This document shows positions 24,353 to 32,217 of a stretch of 32,425 bases of DNA, piece after piece. How positions within the stretch are numbered: position 1 is the first letter of the stretch; each line of letters begins with the position of its first letter. The stretch is from assembly GCF_018860155.1 (NCBI RefSeq), contig NZ_JAHKNI010000031.1, positions 1 through 32,425 on the forward strand, in the 5' to 3' direction. The translations under genes were made by a program, and so were the position numbers. The stretch is from Nocardia albiluteola. Lineage in GTDB: Bacteria; Actinomycetota; Actinomycetes; Mycobacteriales; Mycobacteriaceae. The notes under the pieces are model-generated. The model ran no database searches. It was not told where the DNA came from and saw nothing but the letters and a program-made list of their open reading frames with translations.

Positions 24353-25621
24353 TCACATCTCGTCCCGGGCTAGAGGGCAGGACAGGCAGCGCGGACCGCC
24401 CCGGCCGGATCCCAGTTCGGACCCGGGGATGGTCAGCACCTCGACACCGGCGTCGGCCAGCCGCCCATTCGTATTCTCGTTGCGTTCGTAGGCGACCACC
24501 ACCCCGGGCGCCAGCGCGAGGGTGTTGTTGCCGTCGTCCCATTGTTCGCGCTCGGCGGTGATGCCGTCGAGCCCCGTGTCGATGACCCGCAGTTTCCCGA
24601 TCCCCATGGCCTCGGCCGCGGCGGGCAGGAACGGATCCGGGCCGCGCATGTCGACCGAACCGTCGTCGCGGATGGCGATCGTGAACGCGAGCAGCTCATC
24701 CCGCACCGCGGGATACATCACCACGGCATCGGCGTCGACCATGGTGCAGACGGTGTCCAGGTGCATGGTGGCCCGGTTCTGGGCGATCGGCACCACCAGC
24801 ACCGTGTGCGCCAGACTGTCCTCGAACAGGCTGCGCGCCAACGCCTCCGCGCCGGCCGGGGAGGTGCGCTCGCCCACGCCGATCGCCACCACTCCGGGCG
24901 CGAGCAGTAGCACGTCGCCGCCCTCCATCGGCGCGATGTGCGATTCGTAGGCACGACGCACCCCGAGGAAGCGCGGGTGGAAGGCGTAGATGAGGTCGGT
25001 GAGCGAGGTCTCCCGGGCCCGGGCGGGCAGCGCCAGCGAGGTGATCGCCACCTTGCGGCCCACCCAGAACGAGGAATCGCGAGTGAACAGCAGATTCGGC
25101 AGCGGGTCGATGACGAAATCGGTGCCGTGGTGCATGCGGCGCACCAGCGAGGTGGTGGCGGGCGCGAAGGGCAGCTCGTCGAAGGTCATGCCCGCCATCA
25201 GGATTCGGGCCAGCTCCGGTGCCGGGACGCCGCGCAGGTGGGCCTTGAGCTCCTCGGCCAGCGCATAGCCGACGCGGCGCGCGTCCACCGCCGCGGTGAT
25301 GCCCATGCTGCGCCCGGCGCCGCTGACGGCCAGGGTCTGCGTGAGCAGGTCGGCCAGCAGCAGCACCTCGACCCCGCGCCCGCGCAGCACCTCGACGAAG
25401 CTGTCGTGCTCCTGCTGTGCGCGCTCGACCCACGGGATGGCGTCGAACAGCAGCTGGTCGTTGTTGCGCGGGGTGAGGCGGCGCAGCTCGTCGCCGGGCC
25501 GGTGCAGCAGGACCGTGCGCAGGGCGCCGACCTCCGAGGTTACGCAGAGCGGTGGTGCGGCGCTCGGGCCGCCTCCCGCGCTACCGCCTGCCTGCGAGCC
25601 GCCGTCCACCTGCGTGTCCAT
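24353..25621 (-). CDS. arcA: Arginine deiminase
   Basis: A 422-residue enzyme that hydrolyses arginine to citrulline and ammonia in the cytoplasm. Active-site regions: LPNLLFTRDSSFWVG, HIAPMEGGDVLLL, the catalytic His in MHLDTVCTMVDAD, WDDGNNTLALAPGVVVAYERNENTN and the nucleophilic Cys near residue 410 in GRGGPRCLSCP. Start ATG 25621; the upstream extension of the frame overlaps soxR and is not expected to be coding. No arcB, arcC or arcD lies nearby, as in M. tuberculosis where arcA (Rv1001) also sits alone beside pmt. Confidence 0.97.
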   Translation of the reverse strand: MDTQVDGGSQAGGSAGGGPSAAPPLCVTSEVGALRTVLLHRPGDELRRLTPRNNDQLLFDAIPWVERAQQEHDSFVEVLRGRGVEVLLLADLLTQTLAVSGAGRSMGITAAVDARRVGYALAEELKAHLRGVPAPELARILMAGMTFDELPFAPATTSLVRRMHHGTDFVIDPLPNLLFTRDSSFWVGRKVAITSLALPARARETSLTDLIYAFHPRFLGVRRAYESHIAPMEGGDVLLLAPGVVAIGVGERTSPAGAEALARSLFEDSLAHTVLVVPIAQNRATMHLDTVCTMVDADAVVMYPAVRDELLAFTIAIRDDGSVDMRGPDPFLPAAAEAMGIGKLRVIDTGLDGITAEREQWDDGNNTLALAPGVVVAYERNENTNGRLADAGVEVLTIPGSELGSGRGGPRCLSCPLARDEM

Positions 25622-25715
25622 GGTTTCGACCGTAGTATTCCGCGGCCGCATTGGCACGGAATTCGCTGGGTATGGGCGGATGCGCAGATTCGGAAACCCG
25701 GATATGACGACCCAC

Positions 25716-25735
25716 ACCTGAAGTATTGTTAAGGT
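25716..25735. promoter_or_regulatory. soxR operator/promoter
   Basis: ACCTGAAGTATTGTTAAGGT forms seven-base arms (ACCTGAA / TTAAGGT, one mismatch) around six bases, resembling a SoxR box, and ends directly at the soxR ATG. The contained TATTGT at 25723-25728 is a -10 candidate seven bases before the ATG, implying a leaderless, self-controlled transcript. Confidence 0.55.
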
Positions 25736-26269
25736 ATGCAGCACACCACCTGGCAAGTCAAGGAGCTCACCCCCGGGCAGCTGTCCGAACGCAGTGGGGT
25801 CGCGGTGTCGGCATTGCATTTCTACGAACGCGAGGGACTGATCACCAGCCGCCGCACGAGCGGCAATCAACGCCGCTATCCGCGCGAGACGCTTCGTCGC
25901 GTCGCCTTCATTCGGATCTCGCAACGAGTCGGCATACCGCTCAGCGAGATTCGCGATGCACTTCACACCCTACCCGAAGGCCGCACGCCCAACCGCAAGG
26001 ACTGGGAGCGACTGTCCACCATCTGGCGCCAGGACCTCGATCAGCGCATCGAACAGCTGATCCGCCTGCGCGACAGCGTCAGCAGCTGCATCGGCTGCGG
26101 CTGCCTGTCTCTGGCCAGCTGCCGGATCGTGAACTTCCACGACCGGCTCGGCGACGACGGCCCGGGCGCCCGGGTACTCGATGTGAACCTCAACGGGGAG
26201 AAGGGCGTTGCGTGCGCCGAGGCCGAATGCTCGATCCCGGCCGGGGTGAATCCGGATCACCCCTGCTGA
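25736..26269 (+). CDS. soxR: Redox-sensing MerR-family regulator SoxR
   Basis: A 177-residue MerR regulator with helix-turn-helix LTPGQLSERSGVAVSALHFYEREGLI, wing GNQRRYPRETLRRV, a dimerisation helix, and the [2Fe-2S] ligands C118-x2-C121-x-C123-x5-C129 (CIGCGCLSLASC). Oxidation of the cluster by redox-cycling compounds activates transcription. The tail after residue 145 is longer than in E. coli SoxR and contains three additional Cys (VACAEAECS and the last residue). No target gene with an obvious SoxR box other than itself was seen. Confidence 0.95.
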   Translation: MQHTTWQVKELTPGQLSERSGVAVSALHFYEREGLITSRRTSGNQRRYPRETLRRVAFIRISQRVGIPLSEIRDALHTLPEGRTPNRKDWERLSTIWRQDLDQRIEQLIRLRDSVSSCIGCGCLSLASCRIVNFHDRLGDDGPGARVLDVNLNGEKGVACAEAECSIPAGVNPDHPC

Positions 26270-26298
26270 TCACGCCATCGAAACGTCGGAACGACGAG

Positions 26299-27189
26299 CT
26301 ACATGCGCTTGCCGCGCGAGTCCGGCTCGCTCGCGGAGACCCGCTCGTAGAGAGCATTGAAGCCGTCATTGGCCCGGCGCATCGCGAATTCGTAGGGCCA
26401 GGCGAACTTTCGCGCCCACCAGTAGCCGAAGCGCACATCGAAGGAGGTATGGATCAGGAACCGGTTGCGCTCGATGCCGCGCAGAATGCGCTCGGCGACC
26501 CGCTCCGGCGAGCTGGCGTGGCGCTGAAACTGCTTGAAATAGCGTTGAATTCGCGGGTCGTCGCGATTCACCCCGGCGATCTCCACGGTCTCGACCAGGT
26601 GGGTGTTCACCGCGCCCGGCGCCACCAGGTGCACCGTGATGCCGTGCCGCTCGAGGTCGAATCGCAGCACCTCCGACAGCCCGCGCACCCCGAATTTGGA
26701 GGCGCTGTAGGCCGCGTGCCAGGGGAAGGCCAGCAGCCCGGCCGCCGAGGACACGTTCACCAGCGCGCCGCCGCGCCCGGCCGCGACCATCGGGGGCACG
26801 AAATTCTCGATGACGTGGATGGGGCCCATCAGATTGATGTCGATCATCGCGCGCCAGTGCCGGTGCTCGAGATTCTCCACCGTGCCCCAGGCCGACACCC
26901 CGGCGATGTTCATCACCACATCCAGGCTGCCGTGCCGGTCGAACACGTCGGCGGCGAACGCGGTGACCGCCTCGTAGTCGCTGATGTCCAGGGCCTGGGC
27001 GGCGAGCATCTTGCCCCCGTCGACGCCGATCAGCCGCACCGTTTCGTCGAGCCCGGCGGCATTGACATCGGTGAGCACCAGCTCGGCGCCCTCGCGGGCC
27101 GCGGCCAGGGCCGTCGCCCGGCCGATACCGCTGGCCGCGCCGGTGATCAGGACCTTCTTACCGCTGACGGACTTCAGGCGATCGGGCAC
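26299..27189 (-). CDS. Short-chain dehydrogenase/reductase
   Basis: A 296-residue SDR. Cofactor loop TGAASGIGRATAL, NIAG in place of NNAG, catalytic Ser in VNVSSAAGLLAF and YSASK in AAYSASKFGVRGL. The C-terminal extension FGYWWARKFAWPYEFAMRRAND is basic and aromatic and may touch a membrane or lipid, recalling SadH-like SDRs of mycobacteria (recollection only). GTG 27189 has GAGGA five bases upstream and lies at the correct distance from the cofactor loop; the open frame continues far upstream but as out-of-frame glycosyltransferase DNA. It is convergent with soxR. Confidence 0.88.
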   Translation of the reverse strand: MPDRLKSVSGKKVLITGAASGIGRATALAAAREGAELVLTDVNAAGLDETVRLIGVDGGKMLAAQALDISDYEAVTAFAADVFDRHGSLDVVMNIAGVSAWGTVENLEHRHWRAMIDINLMGPIHVIENFVPPMVAAGRGGALVNVSSAAGLLAFPWHAAYSASKFGVRGLSEVLRFDLERHGITVHLVAPGAVNTHLVETVEIAGVNRDDPRIQRYFKQFQRHASSPERVAERILRGIERNRFLIHTSFDVRFGYWWARKFAWPYEFAMRRANDGFNALYERVSASEPDSRGKRM

Positions 27190-27413
27190 ACCGTTCCTCG
27201 CAGGCTCGGTGGCGCACCGGGCGGCGGCGCGCCGGATGTGTTGCTGTGCCCTGGAGCATACGTGGTGCGCATCGCCGGGGGCCCGTACCGGGCCGAGTGT
27301 GCCTGTCGGGTGCCATTCGCCGAGAACGCAACAACCGACGTGCCCAGCGGCGATGCGTCTCCGTCCGGCTGGGACTCGCCCGCGTAGCGATCGGCACAAG
27401 GAGTAGACCCGCA

Positions 27414-27484
27414 GGTTTTCGGCGCGACGAGCCCCTAGGGCGCCGAAAACCCGCCGGAGCGAAGCGGAGGCCGAAAACACAGCA
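27414..27484. repeat. REP-like palindromic repeat over the glycosyltransferase stop
   Basis: GGTTTTCGGCGC (27414-27425) pairs perfectly with 27440-27451 over a 14-base loop that contains the glycosyltransferase stop codon. Next to it are CGGAGCGAAGCGGAGG and another CCGAAAAC. Read on the minus strand this can act as a terminator. The rest of the 27190-27413 gap has no gene. Confidence 0.65.
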
Positions 27485-28598
27485 CTCTCAGCATGCCCGC
27501 CACGGCCGCGGGCCAGGTGAACTGCTCGGCCCGGGTGCGGGCGGCGCGGCGGCGAGCGGCGGCCGGGCGGGCCAGCACCTCGGTCACCGCCCGGGCGAAG
27601 TCGGCCGGATCGTTGGCCGCGACGGCTCCGCAGTCGGCGGTCACGATGTCGGCCAGGGCCGAGGACCGGCTGGCCACCACGGGCGTGCCCGCCGCCAGCG
27701 CCTCGAGCGCGGCCAGCCCGAACGTCTCGTGCGGCCCGGGCGCCAGCGAGACGTCCGCGCTGGCCAGCAGGGTCGCAAGGTGGGTGCGGTCGGAGATGAA
27801 CCCGGTGAAGTGCACGGCCGGGCTGCCGTCGGGCAGCGGCGTGATTCCCCGTGCCCGCCGTTCCAGCGACTCGCGGCGCGGGCCGTCGCCGGCGACGATC
27901 AGCCGCGCGTCCACCCCGTCGCGGCGCAGCTCCCCGACGGCCTCGATGCTGCGGTCCACCCGCTTCTCCACCGACAGCCGCCCGCAGTGCACCAGCAGCG
28001 GATGCTCCGCGGCCCCGTATCGCGCCCGCAGGAGCCGATCGCGGCGGCCCGGGGTGAACATCTCCAGATCCACACCCAGCGGCACCAGCTCCACATTCGG
28101 CGCCTCGATGCGCGCGAACTCCGCCCTCGCGAATTCCGTTGTGCAGACCACCATGTCGTAGTCGGCGGCGGTGCGCCGATTGGCCGCGTCGGCCGCGCGG
28201 CGCGCGACCGGCCCCGGCAGCACCTGTCCCAGCAGCCGGTCCAGCCGCTCGTGCGAGATCATCACCCCCGCCACATCCCGGCGCCGGGCCCAGCGCCCGA
28301 ATCCGCGCAGCGTCAGCCGATCCGAGACCTCGAGCACGTCGGGCGACAGCCCGTCCAGCACGTCGGCCACCCGCCGCGGATCCGCGGCGCGATATCCACT
28401 CGTCCACGGAATGGCCACGGCGGGCAGCGTGATCCGCAGCACTCCCCCCGGCAGTTCCCGTTCCTCACGCCGCGGCCCCGGCACGATCAGGACCACCTCG
28501 TGCCCGGCGGCCGCGTACCCCGCACCCAGATGGTGCAGCGCGGTCCGCAGTCCCCCCGAACGCGGACCGTAGAAATTGGCCAGCTGAACGATGCGCAC
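27435..28598 (-). CDS. GT4-family glycosyltransferase
   Basis: A 387-residue GT-B enzyme. N-terminal IVQLANFYGPRSGGLRTALHHL holds the acceptor-side Gly loop; DMVVCTTEFARAEF and VELVPLGVDLEMF are the interdomain region; the donor half has HCGRLSVEKRVD and the EX7E-type motif in PHETFGLAALEALAAGTPVV. Such enzymes use GDP-mannose, UDP-sugars or related donors; the exact donor is unknown. GTG 28598 is chosen because the family starts at about RIVQLANF; no strong ribosome site is seen. The last 13 residues (CFRPPLRSGGFSAP) come from a palindromic repeat. It follows the PAS-like gene by 67 bp on the same strand. Confidence 0.88.
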   Translation of the reverse strand: MRIVQLANFYGPRSGGLRTALHHLGAGYAAAGHEVVLIVPGPRREERELPGGVLRITLPAVAIPWTSGYRAADPRRVADVLDGLSPDVLEVSDRLTLRGFGRWARRRDVAGVMISHERLDRLLGQVLPGPVARRAADAANRRTAADYDMVVCTTEFARAEFARIEAPNVELVPLGVDLEMFTPGRRDRLLRARYGAAEHPLLVHCGRLSVEKRVDRSIEAVGELRRDGVDARLIVAGDGPRRESLERRARGITPLPDGSPAVHFTGFISDRTHLATLLASADVSLAPGPHETFGLAALEALAAGTPVVASRSSALADIVTADCGAVAANDPADFARAVTEVLARPAAARRRAARTRAEQFTWPAAVAGMLRVLCFRPPLRSGGFSAP

Positions 28599-28665
28599 GC
28601 CGCCGATGGTCCAGTGGGCGTACGCCTGCCGCGGCAACGCGGCGTGAACAGCGGTGGAAGGCTCG

Positions 28666-29001
28666 TTAGCCAGGGAGTGCGGGGCGCACGCGGATGAGGC
28701 CGTGGGGCATTTCCTCGCCGAATCGCGTCAGCACCGCGCGCACCGCGATCCAGTCGCCACCGTCGAATCGGACCCGGAAGTTCAGTTCACGGTCGTCGCC
28801 GCCCGGCGCGCCCGCGCACAGTTCCCGGCACGCCGCGCGGTAGACCGGCAGGTCGTCGGGGTGGAATTCGGGCCGTTCGGTGAGCCAGCGGTCCAGCGGG
28901 GGCGGCGGCGCGCTGACCCAGTCGTAGAGCTGCGCGCCGGACAGTTCGACATAGCCGACCCCGTACCCGGCGCAGGCGGGATGCGCCGAGCCACTCCCCA
29001 C
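28666..29001 (-). CDS. Small PAS-like protein
   Basis: A 111-residue protein. RPEFHPDDLPVYRAACREL followed by ELNFRVRFDGGDWIAVRAVLTRF looks like the second half of a PAS sensor fold (the HPDD helix then the last strands); the first 30 residues are weak. It has no output domain. GTG 29001 lies 15 bases after the GGDEF-EAL stop on the same strand, so the two are probably co-transcribed and it could act as a detached sensor. Start and fold are tentative. Confidence 0.55.
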   Translation of the reverse strand: MGSGSAHPACAGYGVGYVELSGAQLYDWVSAPPPPLDRWLTERPEFHPDDLPVYRAACRELCAGAPGGDDRELNFRVRFDGGDWIAVRAVLTRFGEEMPHGLIRVRPALPG

Positions 29002-29016
29002 CGGCCATCGGACCGG

Positions 29017-30882
29017 TCAGTTCCTGTTGCTGCCGCGGGACACCCGGGGTAGCTCGAGGTCCAGCGCGATCCGGCCGGCGGCGAGATGCGTCTGTACCTC
29101 CTCGGCGGGTAGTGGCCGGGCGATCAGAAACCCTTGCGCCCGATAGCAACCCAGGCCGACCAGCGTGCGCGCGGCCACCGCGGTCTCGACGCCCTCGCCG
29201 ACCACCCCCAGTCCGAACGAACCAGCCAGTCCGACAATGGATTTCACGATCGCCAGATCATCGGTGCTGACGCCGAGGCGCTGCACGAACCCGCGGTCGA
29301 TCTTCACCGCGTCGACCGGCAGCGCCTTCAGGTGGGACAGCGAGCTGTATCCGGTGCCGAAATCGTCGATGGCGATCTGCACGCCCATTCGCTTGAGCCC
29401 GCGCAGCGTCAGCTGCGTGCGCGCGAGATCCTGCACGACAACGTGTTCGGTGATCTCGAGGCAGACCGAACTGCCGTCGATGCCGTGGCTGCGCAGCGTC
29501 TCCTCGATGGATTCGACGAAATCCAGGCTGACCAGCTGCACCGGCGAGACGTTGATGCGGATGACGACATTGGAGGCCAGGCCCGCCTGCTGCCACTGGG
29601 CAAACTGGGCGCACGCGGTGCGAATCACCCAGCGCCCCAGCTCGCCCGCCAGATTCGTCGCCTCGGCGACCCCGACGAAAGCGCCTGGTGGCAGCAGTCC
29701 GCGCGTGGGATGCTGCCAGCGCACCAGGGCCTCGAGCGCAACGATCCGCCCGGTCCGCAGATCGACCTCGGGCTGATAATGCAGGACCAGCGATCCGTCG
29801 GCTACCGCGCTGCGCAGGTTGAGCTCCACGTCGTCCTGCAACTCGAATTGCGCGCGCATCGCATCGGTGAACACCGCGACACCGTTGCCACCCCCGGATT
29901 TCGCGGACAGCAGGGCGTGATCGGCCCGCCGCAGCACGTCGGCCACGGTCATTTCGCCCGGAATGCCCACCGCGACACCGACGCTCGCCGCCCGGCTGAC
30001 CGATTCCTCGCCCACGGTGACGCGCCGGGCGATCAGCTGCTGCAGGCGGGTGCCCTCGAGCTCGGCCTCCACCGCCTCCATCGGCTTCGCCGGCACGATC
30101 ACGAACTCGTCGCCGCCGAGTCGGGCGATCATGTCGGCCGGATCCAGGTGGTCGCGTAGTCGCATGGACAGCGTCTGGATGAAGTTGTCGCCGGCGGTGT
30201 GCCCCAGAAAGTCGTTGAGCGCCTTGAGCCGGTCCAGATCCACGAAGAAGGCGGCCACCGGCCCTGGATTACCCGGTTCCAGGCGCTGTTCCATGTATTC
30301 CAGCAGCGCCCGGCGATTCGCCAATCCGGTGAGGTCGTCGTGCATGGCGATGTACCGCAGCCGCTCCTCGGCCTCGATCCGCGCCTGCAGCTGCGCGAAC
30401 AGCGAGGCGATCGCCTTGAGCACGTTGAGTTCCCGGGTACTCCACTCGCGGTCGCCGTGCTTGATGAAGCCCAGCAGGCCGATCGGAACGCCGCGCGAGA
30501 GCAGTGGCACCGCCGCGGAGGTGATCGCCTCGATGCCCGAGGATTCGCGGATACCGTCCTGATACTCGACAAAGGCTCCGGGCCGGACGATCAGCGGTTC
30601 GGTGGCGTGCTCGACGACCTTGAACCCGATGTCCGCGTCCGCGAAATATATGACCGAGAGCGGGTCGGGTTCCGGAATGTCCGGTCGGTGCGGCCATTCG
30701 GCCACCAGAATCGTGGCGCGCTGGTCGCGATCGGTACGGCGCAGGTAGCAGAAGTCGACATCGAAATGCTCGACGAGACTTGCCAGCACGCGCTCCGTCG
30801 CCGCCACCACCGTCGTGGCGTCGATGCCCATCAACTCGGAGGCGACCTGTGTCACCAGTGAGTCGAGTGTCCGCCGAGGCAC
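29017..30882 (-). CDS. GAF-GGDEF-EAL cyclic-di-GMP enzyme
   Basis: A 621-residue protein with GAF domain (about 20-165), diguanylate cyclase (180-340; DDLTGLANRR, RLGGDEF near 256) and phosphodiesterase (about 355-605; ALEALVRW near 382, INVSP, LEITEH, DDFGTGYSSL near 504, GEGVET). Key residues of both active sites are present, so it may both make and break c-di-GMP. Length and order match M. tuberculosis Rv1354c. The four residues five positions before GGDEF are DPAD, not RxxD, so the usual inhibitory site lacks its Arg. GTG start with GGAG six bases upstream. It overlaps the small upstream gene by 31 bases. Confidence 0.94.
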   Translation of the reverse strand: MPRRTLDSLVTQVASELMGIDATTVVAATERVLASLVEHFDVDFCYLRRTDRDQRATILVAEWPHRPDIPEPDPLSVIYFADADIGFKVVEHATEPLIVRPGAFVEYQDGIRESSGIEAITSAAVPLLSRGVPIGLLGFIKHGDREWSTRELNVLKAIASLFAQLQARIEAEERLRYIAMHDDLTGLANRRALLEYMEQRLEPGNPGPVAAFFVDLDRLKALNDFLGHTAGDNFIQTLSMRLRDHLDPADMIARLGGDEFVIVPAKPMEAVEAELEGTRLQQLIARRVTVGEESVSRAASVGVAVGIPGEMTVADVLRRADHALLSAKSGGGNGVAVFTDAMRAQFELQDDVELNLRSAVADGSLVLHYQPEVDLRTGRIVALEALVRWQHPTRGLLPPGAFVGVAEATNLAGELGRWVIRTACAQFAQWQQAGLASNVVIRINVSPVQLVSLDFVESIEETLRSHGIDGSSVCLEITEHVVVQDLARTQLTLRGLKRMGVQIAIDDFGTGYSSLSHLKALPVDAVKIDRGFVQRLGVSTDDLAIVKSIVGLAGSFGLGVVGEGVETAVAARTLVGLGCYRAQGFLIARPLPAEEVQTHLAAGRIALDLELPRVSRGSNRN

Positions 30883-31076
30883 CTTATCTCCGATCGCGTC
30901 AGCTGCACCAACGCCATGGTCTCATGCGCAGGCACCTCCAGTAAGTCCAGGAACCTGCCCCGAAATGACGCTAGTGTATCGACGAATTCCGGGGAAATCG
31001 CCGCGAGCACCGCTGTCGGCATCGCCCCGCCGCCGCCGAGGTCCGCCGCGCCGACCGCGGTCGCTTCGACAGTCAT
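30852..31076 (-). CDS. Small hypothetical protein upstream of the c-di-GMP enzyme
   Basis: A 74-residue frame starting at an ATG with AGGA five bases upstream. It has a Gly/Ala-rich start, then ISPEFVDTLASFRGRFLDLLEVPAHETMALVQL, likely helical. The stop falls inside the start of the GGDEF-EAL gene, suggesting translational coupling. I do not recognise a family. Confidence 0.5.
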   Translation of the reverse strand: MTVEATAVGAADLGGGGAMPTAVLAAISPEFVDTLASFRGRFLDLLEVPAHETMALVQLTRSEIRCLGGHSTHW

Positions 31077-31339
31077 AGGTTTCCTACTCCGTTGCTGCGC
31101 GATACCGCGCGACCACCCGGGCCCCGTGGCGGACCGTTCGGTTCGCGGCTGGAATCCGGGGTAGGCCGCTTAGGCAGTATCCGTCATCCGGCAGGAATTG
31201 ACCAGACGTCCGGCTAATCTTCCGAAACCTGGGTGGAAGGTCCGAAATTAGCCCTGGTCACGGCCACGGATACGGCTGGCAAGCAGAACAGGAAGACCGG
31301 TTGGTTCTAGATTGGCTAACCGATGGCTACCAGATGGCT
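31077..31339. other. Gap upstream of the c-di-GMP run, with imperfect dyad
   Basis: No gene is seen. It must hold the promoter for 31076. Between 31299 and 31345, TGGTTCTAGA and TCTAGACCA form an imperfect dyad around repeated ATGGCTACC/ATGGCT motifs, overlapping the stop of the neighbouring GyrI-like gene; it may be that gene's terminator. Confidence 0.35.
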
Positions 31340-31777
31340 CTAGACCAGGATCGAGATGTACAGCTCGACCTCCGCCGACCCGCGCCAGATCTCGATCTCC
31401 TCGCGGTAGGCGCGGGTGATCTCGGCCGAGGCCGTCGCGTCGTCGACCTGGGCCCACACGTCCTCGACCGGGTCGTGATAGTCGCCGTTGGGCTCGAAGC
31501 GCGCGTAGACGCCCTTGGGCACGCGGATCAGCACATCACCGGCCGGAACCGCGTCGACGGTCGGATAGTCGTGACTGACCAGCACGTTGTAATTGCCGGC
31601 CGGATCGGGCGTGTACACGGTGTACAGCGGCGAGGCGGGCCGCACCTCGCGATCGCGCAGCCGGTCGCGCAGGAATTCGATCAGCTCACTGTTGCTGACC
31701 TTGAAGCTCGGCCGCACCCGCGGTACCACCAGGCCGCCGTAGATCGCCTGGTCACGCACGACAATCGTGTAGCTCAT
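31340..31777 (-). CDS. GyrI-like effector-binding protein (second of pair)
   Basis: A 145-residue protein with the GyrI/AraC-effector-binding pattern: VLIRVPKGVYARFEPNGD, a central DVWAQVD, and a final EIEIWRGSAEVELYISI strand pair. There is no DNA-binding domain. Such stand-alone domains bind cationic or aromatic small molecules or proteins. The start ATG overlaps the previous stop (ATGA), so the pair is translationally coupled. Confidence 0.82.
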   Translation of the reverse strand: MSYTIVVRDQAIYGGLVVPRVRPSFKVSNSELIEFLRDRLRDREVRPASPLYTVYTPDPAGNYNVLVSHDYPTVDAVPAGDVLIRVPKGVYARFEPNGDYHDPVEDVWAQVDDATASAEITRAYREEIEIWRGSAEVELYISILV

Positions 31778-32217
31778 CGCGGTTCTACCGCCAGATACAC
31801 GTCGATCTTGTACGCGTGCGGGTAGCACTCGAAGTCTCCCGTATGGGTGCGCTTGATCTGGTTGTGTTCCTCGGCGTACGCGATCTGGGTCCACAGGTCG
31901 GTCATGAGCTGCGGGAAGTTGCCGACCGAGGAGAAGCGGGCATAGGACCCTCGGGGCAGCCGGGCGACGATGTGCCCGCGGGTGACCTGGTCGAACGAGG
32001 TGCATTCATAGCCGACGATCTGGGTGTTGAAGGTGCCCAGATCCGCCGCGTAGTCGGTGTAGGCGCAGGCCAGCGGCCCACCCAGCTCCTGATGCAGCAC
32101 CGCCCCCCAGGCGGCCTCGAGATCTCGATCCCGCAGCTCCCCGAGCGCACGCTTGGGACTGCGCACCGGCAGCCCCGCAACCCACGTCTCGTCCCGCTCG
32201 ACGATCTCAAACTGCAT
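31774..32217 (-). CDS. GyrI-like effector-binding protein (first of pair)
   Basis: A 147-residue protein with the same layout as its downstream neighbour: FEIVERDETWVAGLPVRSP, HIVARLPRGSYARFSSVG, DLWTQI, and GDFECYPHAYKIDVYLAVEP. The conserved aromatic and acidic residues of the GyrI pocket (Trp and the D/E-x-Y pair) are retained. It probably arose with its partner by tandem duplication. The ATG at 32217 has only a weak GAGAG upstream. Confidence 0.85.
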   Translation of the reverse strand: MQFEIVERDETWVAGLPVRSPKRALGELRDRDLEAAWGAVLHQELGGPLACAYTDYAADLGTFNTQIVGYECTSFDQVTRGHIVARLPRGSYARFSSVGNFPQLMTDLWTQIAYAEEHNQIKRTHTGDFECYPHAYKIDVYLAVEPR

